In this document: positions 45,401-53,089 of the stretch, piece by piece
How positions within the stretch are numbered: the stretch's first letter is position 1
How the letters are laid out: each line of letters opens with the position of its first letter
From: Salvator merianae
Taxonomy: Eukaryota > Chordata > Lepidosauria > Squamata > Teiidae
Direction: 5' to 3'
DNA length: 64,000 nt
Assembly: GCA_003586115.2 (NCBI GenBank)
Contig: QVOM02000034.1
Location: forward strand, 109,531,610-109,595,609
The notes under the pieces: model-generated
The model's input: only the letters and a program-made list of their open reading frames with translations
Told to the model about the DNA's origin: nothing
The model's database searches: none
Position numbers and translations under genes: made by a program

Positions 45401-48067
45401 CCACAGTCTCTGGCAGGAACCTTACAGGTAGGGGGAAGCACCTCACACCTTTCACATTCATGGCACTATTCTTTAATGCAGAGGCGTGCTCTTTGAATAC
45501 CACCTCCCACTGCATGTCAGATCAAAGATCATCTTTGATCTGATAGCTGGGGGAGAGTCTTTGAACCATTTCCTGGGTTCGAATGCTGGAATGCTGCTGG
45601 GGGGACCAGTGAGCTCGCTTTAACACAGCAAAGGCAGAAGTGCCACTGTGAAGCAAAACCTGTTTGAAGTGCTTAGAGAGGTCTTCAGAGAGTTCTCTCA
45701 TTAAAGCAACCCAACAGTGGTTATGGCAGTATAACAGGGAAGGAGCACAATGAAGGCACAGTGTCATGCAGACACTGCACCCTCATTGTGCATTCAAGAC
45801 GCCATAATGGCACCATGTGGATCTTCCCTCCATTTTGATATCTTGCGGAACAACCACAGCTGCTTCGCAATCTGTTTATATACCGTGTTGTTATGGCAAC
45901 TGTATTTTTTGCTTGTATTCTTCATTTCAACTTATCCAAAGCTTAAACAACAAAAAAGAGACATTTGCGCCAACTGGACAACCCAAAAGAAGACTTGACA
46001 TCAGCATAAGGATGTACAATTATTAAAGGTGTTGAAGCTTACCATAGTCCAGCCTATCTGGGGTCCTAAATCTTTAAAATATAGTGTAGCAGTTGTGCCT
46101 ACAGGGAGAAGCTGAAGGATTTCTTCATCCCTCAGTGATTTTCCTTCTGGGAAGAGAGGAAAGAAGAAGAAGAAGAAGAACTTGGTTTTCATACCCCGCT
46201 TTTCTCGGCCGAAGCTGACTCAAAGCGGCTTACAAGATTATTTTTCGCCCGAAGGCTTACATCTGTCTATCTTCCGCATCACACAATGTGATGCTCCCTA
46301 TTTATCTACTTGCAATTACTTGCTTTCGAACAGCTAGGTTGGCTGGAGCTAGAGGCCAGTAGAGGGCGCTCATCCCCTCTACACAGCAGACAGGGGCCTT
46401 GAACTCCGATCCTCCTACTGAAAGATCAGCGCCTTAGCCAGCTGCGCCACCGTGCCTCCATGTGAATGTATGATTCACATTACTTGGAACAAATATACAA
46501 CTCCAAATCAAAACGTGCCTTTTTGTAGCACCACAGAAATAGAACACATTTTGCATTTATGGCAACCAGAGCTGTCTGGAGGCAGGGCTCTAGTTTCCAT
46601 TAAGTTTCAAGTCTTCAAAGAGTAACAGTAAGGGCCACTGAAAAGTTAATACAGTTGTCCCTCCATATTCATTAACCATAGGCTTGCCAAACCCCTCATG
46701 AACAATAAATTTGCAAATATAGTGACATAACTCTCAATGGAAAATAGGAAGTTAAGAGAGTAAGCAGTTTTAAATGCAGGGGAGAAAATTCAGTGGAGAC
46801 TGACATGCCTCCAGAAAAAATCGCCAACTGCACGCGCCGAAATTGCCAAATCTTGCTTGACAAAAATACAGGAAGCTCCAGCCTCCAGCATTAACTCGTA
46901 AATACATGCATTTGTTACTTGTGAGCTGGGGACACCTTCGTTTCCTGGCTTTGATGTTTGCACCCACTACTAGGACAGGACCTCACGCTTCTGCCCCCAG
47001 AATATTTATTGTCTCCGTGTGCAGACAGCCTATAAATAACACAGCAATGTTGCCATATGGATTTATATGTTACTGTAAGCTGCTCGCAGGTTGATAACAA
47101 AAGTGTTACTGAAGTGAACTCTTCTACTGTTACCACTGCCATTACTACAATGAAGAACAATAAATAATAATACTTACTTGGATCAAGTCTTATGGATTGC
47201 CTTGATGGATACCACTGAGGATCTGCAGAGATTAAGAAAAAATTATAACTATATTAAACAATTCCCTCCCAGTTTGCTTATGCTGGAACAGACACATGTA
47301 GGCTATTAATAATAATCCTTTGAACTGTAGCAGGGATGTGAAGGTAAGAAAGACACACAGGCTCCAAAAATTAGGAGGCATTTGTTACATTTATACTTCA
47401 ATCTTATGCATACCCAAACTTAAGTCCAACTAATCTTGGTGGAATTTACTTCTAATTAGACATTATGGGTTTTATACTGCCAAAGTTTGGTCTTAAGATA
47501 CAAGTAGATTTTGCAAATGTTTTAAGCTCCCTACAATCCACGACACTCATTTTTCAAACATTGACTTCACTTTTTTTAAAAAAAAAATCAAATACATAAT
47601 CTACAGAATATTACTTACATAATTTATGGAACATAAGTCTGATATCGCTTATTGTAGCATGTGGCTCAACCTAGATAACCAAAAGTATAATATCAGTAAG
47701 CACAAAGACATTAAAAAATGCTAATGTAGCTCATTGGCTCCTTTTTAGTTTTAGGAAATAGCAACATGTGAGGAATCTGTATCATTTTTAAAAAGTGCTG
47801 CGTAGATGTAGCAATACTAAGACTACTACTTTATTATTATTATTTGCCCACAGCCTAGTAGATGTTTTAGACTTGTTTGTTACTCTGACAATCGGATCCT
47901 TCCCAAGGGCCTAGGATAAGCAGAAGTATCGGTGCAGAATTTATGTCGTTCCTAGTGGTGCTTCTTCTTATTATTATTATTAGGAGGAGGGGGAGGGGTA
48001 AATTCATTTTATTTACCTTTTCCAAAAAACATAACTGTTGTTTTGTCTTCCAGTCAAGGATTTCCAC
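24357..48067 (-). CDS. TECR-family trans-2,3-enoyl-CoA reductase (12 coding exons; first exon not found)
   Basis: On the - strand the exons, in transcription order, are 48067-48017, 47670-47619, 47222-47178, 46146-46043, 42817-42702, 42584-42479, 32305-32233, 32139-32096, 29304-29247, 27609-27521, 24624-24579 and 24484-24357. Phases join without error: 912 bases, 303 codons plus stop. Adding the usual five-residue first exon gives about 308 residues, the length of vertebrate TECR. Family knowledge: TECR is a multi-pass ER enzyme that performs the last, NADPH-dependent step of very-long-chain fatty acid elongation. Visible parts are an N-terminal ubiquitin-like half ([17 protein letters not shown] to [10 protein letters not shown]), membrane segments beginning [18 protein letters not shown], and the reductase core with [43 protein letters not shown] and the terminal IIPFLL. 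It looks closer to TECR than to TECRL. Whether it is TECR itself or an unnamed paralogue is open, so no symbol is given. Confidence 0.9.
24579..24624 (-). CDS. TECR-like exon 12
   Basis: Its 46 bases lie between ctattgcag and gtgaat. They encode [15 protein letters not shown], matching GSWIGFAIMTQC.P of TECR. Confidence 0.92.
25553..26558 (+). mobile_element. Family A non-autonomous DNA transposon, copy 2 (1006 bp)
   Basis: Left end GGCTGCGTTCCGACACGGC; right end reverse complement GGCCGCGGTCGGACATCG. Flanks are ACT and ATT, one base different. Compared with copy 1 it has internal deletions of about 170 bp in total. A perfect CRE TGACGTCA is at 26325-26332, a GC-box (complement of GGGGCGGG) just before it, and CCAAT at 26356-26360. 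Confidence 0.85.
26325..26360 (+). promoter_or_regulatory. CRE and CCAAT motif cluster inside family A copy 2
   Basis: TGACGTCA (26325-26332) and CCAAT (26356-26360) lie 23 bases apart, with a reverse GC-box at 26314-26322. The same order and spacing occur in the other two family A copies. Motifs are seen; function is inferred. Confidence 0.4.
27036..27122 (+). repeat. Old dispersed repeat (gatgaagtaggct ... ctaaggtgctact)
   Basis: Contains ctgatgaagtaggcttagtc ... acgaaagctcatgct ... gttagtctctaaggtgctac, a phrase I recognise as recurring in many amniote genomes. I cannot name its class. Confidence 0.5.
27521..27609 (-). CDS. TECR-like exon 11: reductase core
   Basis: Its 89 bases lie between aatcaatag and gtatgt. 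They encode [20 protein letters not shown], then [24 protein letters not shown] is the strongest signature of the TECR/TECRL catalytic region. Confidence 0.95.
28180..28394. mobile_element. Family C inverted-repeat element, copy
   Basis: Left end ggctgttttcagacacaac; right end tgttgtgtctgatcacag, the inverse. Internal ccaccttttctagcatagaatg ... atgagaagggggacgggc is shared with 39206-39873 and 45034-45254. Confidence 0.75.
28742..28922. mobile_element. Family B inverted-repeat element (181 bp)
   Basis: Ends GGCCCTTTCTGCACTTGG and gcagaaagggcc. It is nearly the reverse complement of the 1195-1374 copy throughout. Flanking triplets CTT and CTC differ at one base. Confidence 0.85.
29247..29304 (-). 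CDS. TECR-like exon 10
   Basis: Its 58 bases lie between ctcattgcag and gtaaaa. They encode [19 protein letters not shown] plus the first base of a Gly codon. GNFSIH...LR matches TECR. Confidence 0.9.
29305..30749. other. TECR-like intron, unassigned GC-richer stretch
   Basis: Bases 29700-30180 are richer in GC than the rest of the intron and contain a 106-codon open frame (29861-30181) with no similarity I recognise. No splice-compatible exon or repeat boundary is apparent. Confidence 0.4.
30738..31023 (+). repeat. Purine microsatellite with assembly gap
   Basis: A (GGA)n tract leads into 182 N (30750-30931), followed by (GAAG)n to 31023 with a short interruption (attttattttaga). The gap is very likely unresolved microsatellite; its true length is unknown. 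Confidence 0.9.
31676..32038. mobile_element. Family I inverted-repeat element (about 363 bp)
   Basis: Left end ggctgtttctgcactgg; right end reverse complement ggacttttctgcatggc. Ends resemble family B but the interior differs. Flanks ACA and ATA are not identical, so boundaries are tentative. Confidence 0.5.
32096..32139 (-). CDS. TECR-like exon 9
   Basis: Its 44 bases lie between cttttgtag and gtgagt. They encode [14 protein letters not shown] after a split Ser codon. Short, but the phase and flanking exons fix it. Confidence 0.88.
32233..32305 (-). CDS. TECR-like exon 8
   Basis: Its 73 bases lie between gttttacag and gtaagt. They encode [20 protein letters not shown], then YTPP. The [11 protein letters not shown] motif is shared by TECR and TECRL. 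Confidence 0.93.
32306..33518. other. TECR-like intron 7, part without recognised features
   Basis: A short internal direct repeat around agctttattaaccatgaatt occurs at 32446 and 32501. Nothing else recognised. Confidence 0.5.
33519..34046. mobile_element. Family B inverted-repeat element (528 bp), 3-bp flanks TCA
   Basis: Left end GGCCCTTTCTGCACTTACC, right end tgtgcagaaagggcc. Flanked by TCA on both sides (33516-33518, 34047-34049). Longer than the 180-bp copies and similar to the copy at 57766 (ttacctgtc start, catgcagatc near the right). Confidence 0.8.
34050..35689. other. TECR-like intron 7, no feature seen
   Basis: AT-rich intronic sequence. No exon or bounded repeat recognised. Confidence 0.5.
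35690..35979 (+). mobile_element. CR1-type LINE 3' end fragment
   Basis: Encodes a remnant of the ORF2 C terminus ([11 protein letters not shown]) and the tail gttagactagatgggcc ... tgatccagcagggc ... cttatgttct. Same family as bases 1-490. Confidence 0.8.
36310..37722. other. TECR-like intron 7, no feature seen
   Basis: A short tandem phrase (acccaaacccttctcaga-like) repeats three times at about 36558-36620. No gene or transposon recognised. Confidence 0.5.
37723..37930. mobile_element. Family D inverted-repeat element, diverged copy
   Basis: Left end ggctgcttccacacacagg; right part acacatggatgcagct, inverse of the left end of the copy at 6649. Shared interior (tcccacctctaatccac, ggattagaggtgagatggg). 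Confidence 0.65.
38507..38925. mobile_element. Family E inverted-repeat element, copy 2 (419 bp)
   Basis: Left end gggtgcctccggaca, right end tgtctggagggaccc. An internal inverted pair, gggactgtattgggaatacc with its complement, lies 40 bases in, and a second pair surrounds gaaatcagcaatcatgcc. No coding capacity. Confidence 0.75.
39206..39873. mobile_element. Family C element split by a family G insertion
   Basis: The left part (39206-39259) starts tagcctgtgatcagacatag; the right part (39708-39873) carries the family's ccaccttttctagcatagaatg block and ends tatgtctgatcacagtc. Between them sits the family G element. The split parts together match 28180-28394. Confidence 0.75.
39260..39707. mobile_element. 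Family G inverted-repeat element (448 bp) inserted in family C
   Basis: Ends GGCCTATTTGCACTTT and, inverted, GGCCTATTCACACTTT. A perfect hairpin with 16-bp arms and a 2-base loop lies at 39656-39689, just inside the right end. The interior matches 43690-44034 (gctgctgtcatgg ... cactg ... gctgga). Confidence 0.75.
40543..40613 (+). repeat. (GT)n/(GA)n microsatellite
   Basis: Alternating GT-rich then GA-rich tract. Confidence 0.9.
40903..40948 (-). promoter_or_regulatory. CCAAT, CRE and GC-box cluster inside family A copy 3
   Basis: Inverted CCAAT (40903-40907), TGACGTCA (40931-40938) and GGGGCGGG (40941-40948) fall within 46 bases. All three motifs are textbook binding sites for NF-Y, CREB/ATF and SP factors. 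The motifs are seen; activity is inferred. Confidence 0.4.
41230..41313. repeat. 32-bp perfect inverted repeat, 20-base loop
   Basis: Left arm 41230-41261 and right arm 41282-41313 are exact reverse complements (ctactattttgacagtgctg at the start of the left arm). The right-arm sense matches family A copy 1 near 3540-3570, so the left arm is an inverted duplicate. Confidence 0.95.
42173..42340 (+). mobile_element. tRNA-derived SINE (tRNA-Ala-like head)
   Basis: Head gggtagttcagtggcagagc with tagaatgcagagg and gttggatccccggcatctcc resembles tRNA-Ala with both internal Pol III boxes (A-box tagttcagtgg; B-box-like gttggatcccc). It is followed by a non-tRNA body ending near cctaacaacaatcac. No matching CCA-end acceptor stem, so a SINE and not a tRNA gene. 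Confidence 0.65.
42479..42584 (-). CDS. TECR-like exon 7
   Basis: Its 106 bases lie between tgtttctag and gtaaat. They encode [20 protein letters not shown], then [15 protein letters not shown], almost identical to the same stretch of mammalian TECR as I remember it. The residue before LACIC is Asn where mammalian TECR has His. Confidence 0.94.
42702..42817 (-). CDS. TECR-like exon 6: first membrane segment
   Basis: Its 116 bases lie between tttgcag and gtaagt. They encode [20 protein letters not shown], then [18 protein letters not shown], with a split Asn codon at the 3' edge. The hydrophobic EYTGPL.IY segment is typical of TECR and TECRL. Confidence 0.93.
43690..44034. mobile_element. Family G element, second copy
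   Basis: Right end gtggaaagtgtgaagaggcc matches family G at 39260. Interior shares cccggctgctgtcatggcag and gccagcattcacactg. A hairpin (tggaatgttca arms) sits in the same place as in the first copy but with different sequence. The left end is not clear. Confidence 0.6.
44493..44650. mobile_element. Family C fragment
   Basis: Starts ggctgtgttcacatgtagc and contains ctaatccacattttctaacc ... atgagagggggaggggcag, the family C interior. The right end is lost. Confidence 0.55.
44884..45020. mobile_element. Family H palindromic element, longer copy
   Basis: tacttattccgctatatctg at the left pairs with ccaaatatggcggaataagc at the right, and an extra gaatattc stretch sits in the middle. Right end gtgacatctggacgtagcc. 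Adjoins family C at 45034. Confidence 0.7.
45034..45254. mobile_element. Family C inverted-repeat element (221 bp)
   Basis: Ends ggctgtgttcagacataac and ctgtgtctgaccacagcc are inverted repeats. Flanks TCG and TCA differ at one base. The best complete copy of the family in the window. Confidence 0.75.
46043..46146 (-). CDS. TECR-like exon 5: end of ubiquitin-like domain
   Basis: Its 104 bases lie between cttcccag and gtaagc. They encode [20 protein letters not shown], then [15 protein letters not shown]. The upstream polypyrimidine tract is a TTC repeat that looks like the tail of the adjacent SINE (46160-46459). Confidence 0.93.
46160..46459 (-). mobile_element. tRNA-derived SINE next to TECR-like exon 5
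   Basis: On the - strand it starts ggaggcacggtggcgcagct, with A-box-like ggcgcagctggc and B-box-like ggagttcaaggcc. The body ends in gtaagccgctttgagtcagc and a (TTC)n tail. It has the same orientation as the TECR-like gene, and its tail runs directly into the exon 5 acceptor at 46147. Confidence 0.65.
47178..47222 (-). CDS. TECR-like exon 4
   Basis: Its 45 bases lie between ctctgcag and gtaagt. They encode [14 protein letters not shown] after a split Tyr codon, matching the conserved PQWYP.RQS.RLDP of TECR. Confidence 0.92.
47223..48016. other. TECR-like introns 2-3, no other feature
   Basis: Intronic sequence around exon 3 (47619-47670), with short ATT repeats at 47829-47845 and 47965-47982. 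Confidence 0.6.
47619..47670 (-). CDS. TECR-like exon 3
   Basis: Its 52 bases lie between ttatctag and gtaagt. They encode [17 protein letters not shown] plus one base of the next codon. VEPHATI is strongly conserved in TECR. Confidence 0.92.
48017..48067 (-). CDS. TECR-like exon 2: start of ubiquitin-like domain
   Basis: Acceptor ccttttag and donor gtaaat on the - strand. Its 51 bases encode [17 protein letters not shown] in phase 0. In known TECR genes the preceding exon supplies only the five residues MKHYE; I could not find that exon up to base 64000. Confidence 0.92.
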
Positions 48068-48639
48068 CTAAAAGGAAAAACAAACTTGAAAAAAAATCAA
48101 CTGAAATAGCAGTTCACAAAGCTCTTCTCCCCATGAACCTCTTGAAAATCATTGGCTGTGTCTGCGAACACTGAACAAATATTGGAGTTCTGCACTGGCC
48201 AGTGTACCAGCCCAGCAAGCATATCAGGAGCACTCCTTCCTTACGCTCCCTGCGGCGTAAGGGAGGCTACTAGTACACTAGTTGATTCCAGCCACTGCGG
48301 AATCACCCTTCAGTTCCTCAGCAGCAGCAGCAGAACTGTGAAACTGAAGATCAGCCAAAGAATATTTTTGATTTTTACATATGCAGGTGCACTCACATCC
48401 AAGCCAAGACCTTGGTAGTCACTTTTACAAATCCAGACTTGGTCAAAGGAGGATTATAAGACAAACCAAATAAATTTAAAAACCGTTTATAAATGCTAAA
48501 TCAAAATTAGCATAAGCTGAACAAAGATCAAGATCAAGAAAGCTGTAGAAATGTAATACAAATCAATGCATTAATAGGTAATAAATAATAACAGAGAACT
48601 AAAAATAAGCATCAAACCTATCAAATAGATTTAATGTTT

Positions 48640-50541
48640 CCACTTATTGGAAGAGGCATCTGGTCATGTGTTTTCTGCCACTGCATCTCCATTTGCAGCA
48701 GCAGTGGGCCTCTCACAGCACTTTGAGGGCAAAGTCGCTCAGATTCATGGGGGATTCGATGCCACAGTTGAGAATAATCCAGAGGAAGTGTCTAGAGAAC
48801 CATCTGGTCCTGTTACTTTGGATCAGTTTCTATTATTGCGGACTGAGGATGTGGACAAGCTGCTTCCTAGAGTTCGACCTACTACATGCCCTCTAGATCC
48901 TTGTCCTTCTTGGCTGATAAAAGCTAGCAAGGAGGGTATGACCGGGTGGGTCCAGGGAGTAGTAAATGCCTTCTTGAGAGATGGGGTGGTCCCGCTGGCT
49001 CTTAAAGAGGTGGTGGTATGGCCCCTCCTCCAGAAGTCCTCCCTGAATCCAGATGATTTAAACAGCTATTGCCTGGTTGCCAACATATCATTTTTGAGCA
49101 AGGTGTTAGAGAGTGCCGTAGCTGTTCAACTACAAGCATGCTTGGAAGAAGCTGATTATCTAGACCCATTTCAGTCTGGCTTCAGGTCTGTTTACGGCAC
49201 AGAAACCACCTTGGTCACCCTACTTGATGACCTTCTCCGGGAGAAAGACAAGGGGAATGCATCCCTATTGGTTCTCTTGGATCTCTCGGTGGCTTTTGAC
49301 ACTATTGATCATGATATCCTTCTGGAGAGACTACGGAGTTTAAGAGTTGGAGGCACTGTGTTACAGTGGTTCCGCTCCTACCTCCGAGGCCAATTCCAGA
49401 AGGTAGTTGTGGGAAATTCCTGCTCGTCATCCTGGGAACTCAGGTGTGGGGTTCCTCAGGGGTCGATCTTATCTCCCATGCTTTTCACTATCTATATGAA
49501 GCTGCTGGGGGAGGTCATCAGGAGATTTGGAATCAGATGTCATCGATATGCAGATGACACCCAGCTCTACATATCTGTGCCATCTGAATCAGGACAGGTG
49601 GTTGAAGTGTTGGACAGGTTCCTGGAAGCAGTAATGGGCTGGATGAGGGCCAATAAATTGAAGCTGAATCCAGACAAGATGGAGGTACTGTGTGTCAGAG
49701 GGTCTCGGGTCCATGAAGTTGGAAGGCATCTGACCCTTGATGGGGTTGCTTTGCCCTGGAAAGGACAGGTGCGGAATCTAGGTGTACTCTTGGACTCTAC
49801 GCTTACACTTGAAGCTCAGTTGGAGGCGGTGGCCAAGAATGCATACCTCCAGCTACGGCTGGTTCGCCAACTACAACCCCTTCTGGACAGAGATAATCTA
49901 GCCACAGTAATCCATGCTTTGGTAACTTCCAGACTGGATTACTGTAACGCGCTTTACATGGGGCTGCTCTTGAAGATAGTTCGGAAACTGCAACTGGTGC
50001 AGAATGCAGCAGCAAGACTCCTGACTGGAACAGCTGGCCGGATGCATATCATGCCAGCCTTAAACGAGCTGCACTGGCTGCCAATTCGCTACCGAGTCCA
50101 ATTCAAGGTGCTAACCTTAACCTGTAAGGCCCTAAATGGCTGGGGCCCCAAATACCTAAAGGAGCGTCTTCTCCCATATGAGCATGCCCGTGCCTTCAGA
50201 TCTGCAGATGAGGCCCTCCTGGTGGTACCACCACCTTCAATAGCTAAAGGGGTGGGCACCCAAGATAAGGCTTTTTCAGTAGTGGCCCCCAGACTGTGGA
50301 ACACTCTTCCCCCTGAGGTCCATCAAGCTTCTTCACTTTACATCTTTAGGAGAGCAATAAAGATGCACCTATTTACCCTTGCCTTTGGCTAAAGGTACAG
50401 CTTTCCCTCCCTATTTTCAGACTACTGTTTTATTGTGTGCCTTTTATGACTTTGTTGTTGTTGTTGTTTTAATGGTTGTAACCCGCCCTGAGACCTTCGA
50501 GTATAGGGCGGGATAAAAATGCAAATAAATAAATAAATAAA
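48640..50541 (+). mobile_element. L2-clade LINE, 5'-truncated, with intact reverse transcriptase
   Basis: Contains the uninterrupted frame 48647-50392. It is followed by about 125 bases of 3' tail with gtaacccgccctgagacctt, agggcgggataaaaatgc and (AAATA)n repeats ending near 50541. The endonuclease and first open frame are absent, so it is a 5'-truncated insertion. It lies upstream of TECR-like exon 2, presumably in intron 1, on the opposite strand. Confidence 0.9.
48647..50392 (+). CDS. L2-clade LINE ORF2 reverse transcriptase, partial (581 codons)
   Basis: RNA-dependent DNA polymerase of a non-LTR retrotransposon. Motif A (LLDLSVAFDTIDHDILL, about residues 208-224), motif B (GVPQGSILSPMLFTIYM, about 268-284) and catalytic YADD (about 300-303, in RCHRYADDTQLYISV) are present. 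The C-terminal LHWLPIRYRVQFKVLTLTCK region is typical of L2 proteins. The start codon is simply the first Met in the frame; the true ORF2 begins further 5' with an endonuclease domain that is missing. The absence of any stop or frameshift over 1.7 kb suggests a young insertion. Confidence 0.88.
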   Translation: MEEASGHVFSATASPFAAAVGLSQHFEGKVAQIHGGFDATVENNPEEVSREPSGPVTLDQFLLLRTEDVDKLLPRVRPTTCPLDPCPSWLIKASKEGMTGWVQGVVNAFLRDGVVPLALKEVVVWPLLQKSSLNPDDLNSYCLVANISFLSKVLESAVAVQLQACLEEADYLDPFQSGFRSVYGTETTLVTLLDDLLREKDKGNASLLVLLDLSVAFDTIDHDILLERLRSLRVGGTVLQWFRSYLRGQFQKVVVGNSCSSSWELRCGVPQGSILSPMLFTIYMKLLGEVIRRFGIRCHRYADDTQLYISVPSESGQVVEVLDRFLEAVMGWMRANKLKLNPDKMEVLCVRGSRVHEVGRHLTLDGVALPWKGQVRNLGVLLDSTLTLEAQLEAVAKNAYLQLRLVRQLQPLLDRDNLATVIHALVTSRLDYCNALYMGLLLKIVRKLQLVQNAAARLLTGTAGRMHIMPALNELHWLPIRYRVQFKVLTLTCKALNGWGPKYLKERLLPYEHARAFRSADEALLVVPPPSIAKGVGTQDKAFSVVAPRLWNTLPPEVHQASSLYIFRRAIKMHLFTLAFG

Positions 50542-50846
50542 CTGTGCTGCCCCATTACTGGGTGCGATTGCCAACAGAGGTGCCATTTTCTGCCCTCAGA
50601 GGAGATCATTCTGCTCGCTGCTGAAAATGACACCTCTGTCCTCAAAAATTCAGACAATGACACTTCTCCTACATGCCAGCAAATCTACAGCAAATCCTAC
50701 AGCAAATCTAACGGTTGCTCAAAGTTACTGAAATGGATTATTAAGTAGCTAAGGTCCACAGTTCCTTGTTAGATAGAATTGCTCCACAAAATGGAGATAA
50801 GTTAAACAGTGGTCCATTTTCATCAGAACTATAGGATGGATGGATA

Positions 50847-51096
50847 CTGTAATCCCTCATATCTGAATATTTGCAACTGATTGTATATGAACCTACCGCA
50901 CTATTCACGTTACAAAATGGCACCCAAACTCACCTATTTGCAAGCTTAGGCCCAGAAAATTGCCATTTTCCAGGAGTTTTTAACCAATAGGACCTTTTTT
51001 TAAAAGAGTATCTTCTGGCTTCCCCAGGGTTTGCAAGTTTCAATATATATGTCAGTTTGGCAGGATGAAACCCTTGCAAATACAGAGGAGTTACTG
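50847..51096. mobile_element. TA-flanked MITE (250 bp), mariner/pogo-like
   Basis: Left end ctgtaatccctcatatctg and right end inverted cagtaactcctctgtatttg are similar. TA flanks both sides (50845-50846, 51097-51098). TA duplication fits Tc1/mariner-type elements. Confidence 0.65.
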
Positions 51097-51099
51097 TAC

Positions 51100-52646
51100 T
51101 TCTAACAGTACAGTACAGGAGGGTTGGCTTGCTTCTAAACCAGCATGGATCTAATTGGTTCCAAGAGAGCCCAGCAAAAACAAAGGCAATGTGAAGCAGG
51201 AGAAAACTAAGTGCCAGCAAGCATTTGTTGCCAGTGCTAGACGGCTCTAAAAGTGGGCACTGCATTAGCTCAATCAGTTCAGACCTGAACTGGTGTGGGT
51301 CCAAACTGGTTCAACTCACATCTAATGTGGCTTTTAGACCAGGCAAGAAACACTTCTCAATGCATTCTTTTTTTCTTTTTCTTTTTTGCTGGACTCCCGT
51401 TACAATGGAACCTAGTTGATCCACACTAGTTCAGTAGGGAGCCCAGATGATCTGAGGCTGTTTGGGAGATGGTCAAACCACCTCTGCAACTCCTACTTTG
51501 GTGGCATTGAGATGTATAGACATACTATCCTGCTATTATTGATTCTTATGTAAATGTCATCAACCCAGACAGCTTCTGGTCCTTTACCTCTGCCCTGCAG
51601 GTTCAAAGCAACTGAGTAGATGTGGATAAACTCCCCACCCACCTCCCAATATCCCAGCAAATGCATGCTAACCTGCACAAATCCTGGACTTTCCTACAAT
51701 GAAGTGGGTTTGTTTTGAAAAAGCCCTTTCCACACCCCTCTAGGACAGAAATGCAAAATATATCACAAAACTCCAGTGTAAAGTTTTTTTTAAAACAGAC
51801 AACATCACTGTCATATAGACCAAAACAGCATCACCCAGAGCATACGTTGGCTCTTGCTATAGTTTTAGATGGGCTATAAATATACCTACAAATAAAGACA
51901 ACAAATAAAACTATCATCCCCGTAGTTATTTCATTTTTTAAAAAGAAGGTTAACAAGCACAAGAAGTTTCCATGTTTAATTACTACCTCTTAACGTTAAT
52001 AGTTGTAGCCATTTCTACTTGGAACAGCCCTTCCCTGCTGTGAGAAGAATGCCCTGCTTAATACCCATAAATGAATATCTTATTGATTCTTTTTAATCAC
52101 TCATGAGGAAAAAACACTTACTTTGCAGTCTACGAACTAACAGACCACAGTAAAGGCAGCGCAAAATGGATTAATCCCTCCTGCATTGCTGTAAAGGGCT
52201 TACGTACGTGAGCCTCTCTTTGCTTTAATTAGCGTCAAGGCTCATAGCTTCTCCTCCCATCCCAAACATCTGATTACCCCTTAGTAGTCAAATTAATCTT
52301 TCCAAACACTTCATTCTATTTTCAGATCAAAATTACTCTGTTAGAGTTGGCAGCAAACCACGCCAGAAAGTCGCTTCTTTGCTATTGTCCATTGCTAAGC
52401 AACAGGACTGGAGGCAACACAAACAGATGCTTAAATGGAAATATTAGAATGTCCCTAAAGAGAAAGTCACGATACGAAAATTACTGCAAATGACTGCCTG
52501 ATTGTACAGGAGGTCCTGCATGTGTGAAACATCTACAGGCGTTTCTGTATTCCTTTACAGACATTCCAGAGCATGTGTATATCTTAAGGAAGCAATGTCA
52601 CTGACACTAAGCTGTCTCCATGTTTTTGGCTTTAGTATACACATAT
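51100..52646. other. Upstream/intronic sequence, no gene seen
   Basis: No exon found. A strong donor-like site on the - strand near 52125 (gactgcaaagtaagt) has no start codon or TECR-like residues before it. Confidence 0.5.
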
Positions 52647-53089
52647 GGGCCCCATCCAGACAGGACCTAAAATGTGGATTATCCCAGGACTATGTTGAGA
52701 TTGCCACACTTATGTATGGCAATCCCAACATAGCCTTGTGGAAAAGGGATGGATTCCCATGTTATCTCTGTTCGGAATAAATCAACTCCCACTGCAGGTT
52801 TTCCAGCAAATAGTGATATGGGCTTACCTGTTTGAATGCTTGTTCTCATGATCTCTGGCTTGGAAATGGCCATCAAGCATGCACAGAGCCAAAACCAGGC
52901 CAGAAACAGCCACAAGCAGGAAACAGGCATCATACACTTCTAGGTATTTCGCCCCACTGAAATACCCAGATGTATGCACTGCAAGCGTCCAGATGGGTAA
53001 ACGTCCGTGCTTGCCCCACAATTTTGCAAGAGGCAACTGCAGGATCTAAACAAGAGCCTGCATTTTTCTCTTGCTGTTTGGAGGCAGCC
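52647..53089. mobile_element. Family E inverted-repeat element, copy 3
   Basis: Left end gggccccatccagacagg; right part ctgtttggaggcagcc is a degraded inverse. Internal inverted pair ggactatgttgagattgcca and its complement, as in the copy at 38507. The right boundary is approximate. Confidence 0.6.

Noticed and set aside
24357..48067. TECRL as the identity of the reductase gene
   Set aside because: TECRL has a longer N terminus and different residues at most diagnostic places; the match to TECR over SHGTMPLRN and [11 protein letters not shown] is much closer.
52100..52160. TECR-like first exon on the - strand ending at the gtaagt near 52125
   Set aside because: No start codon precedes it in frame and the residues do not resemble the conserved first exon.
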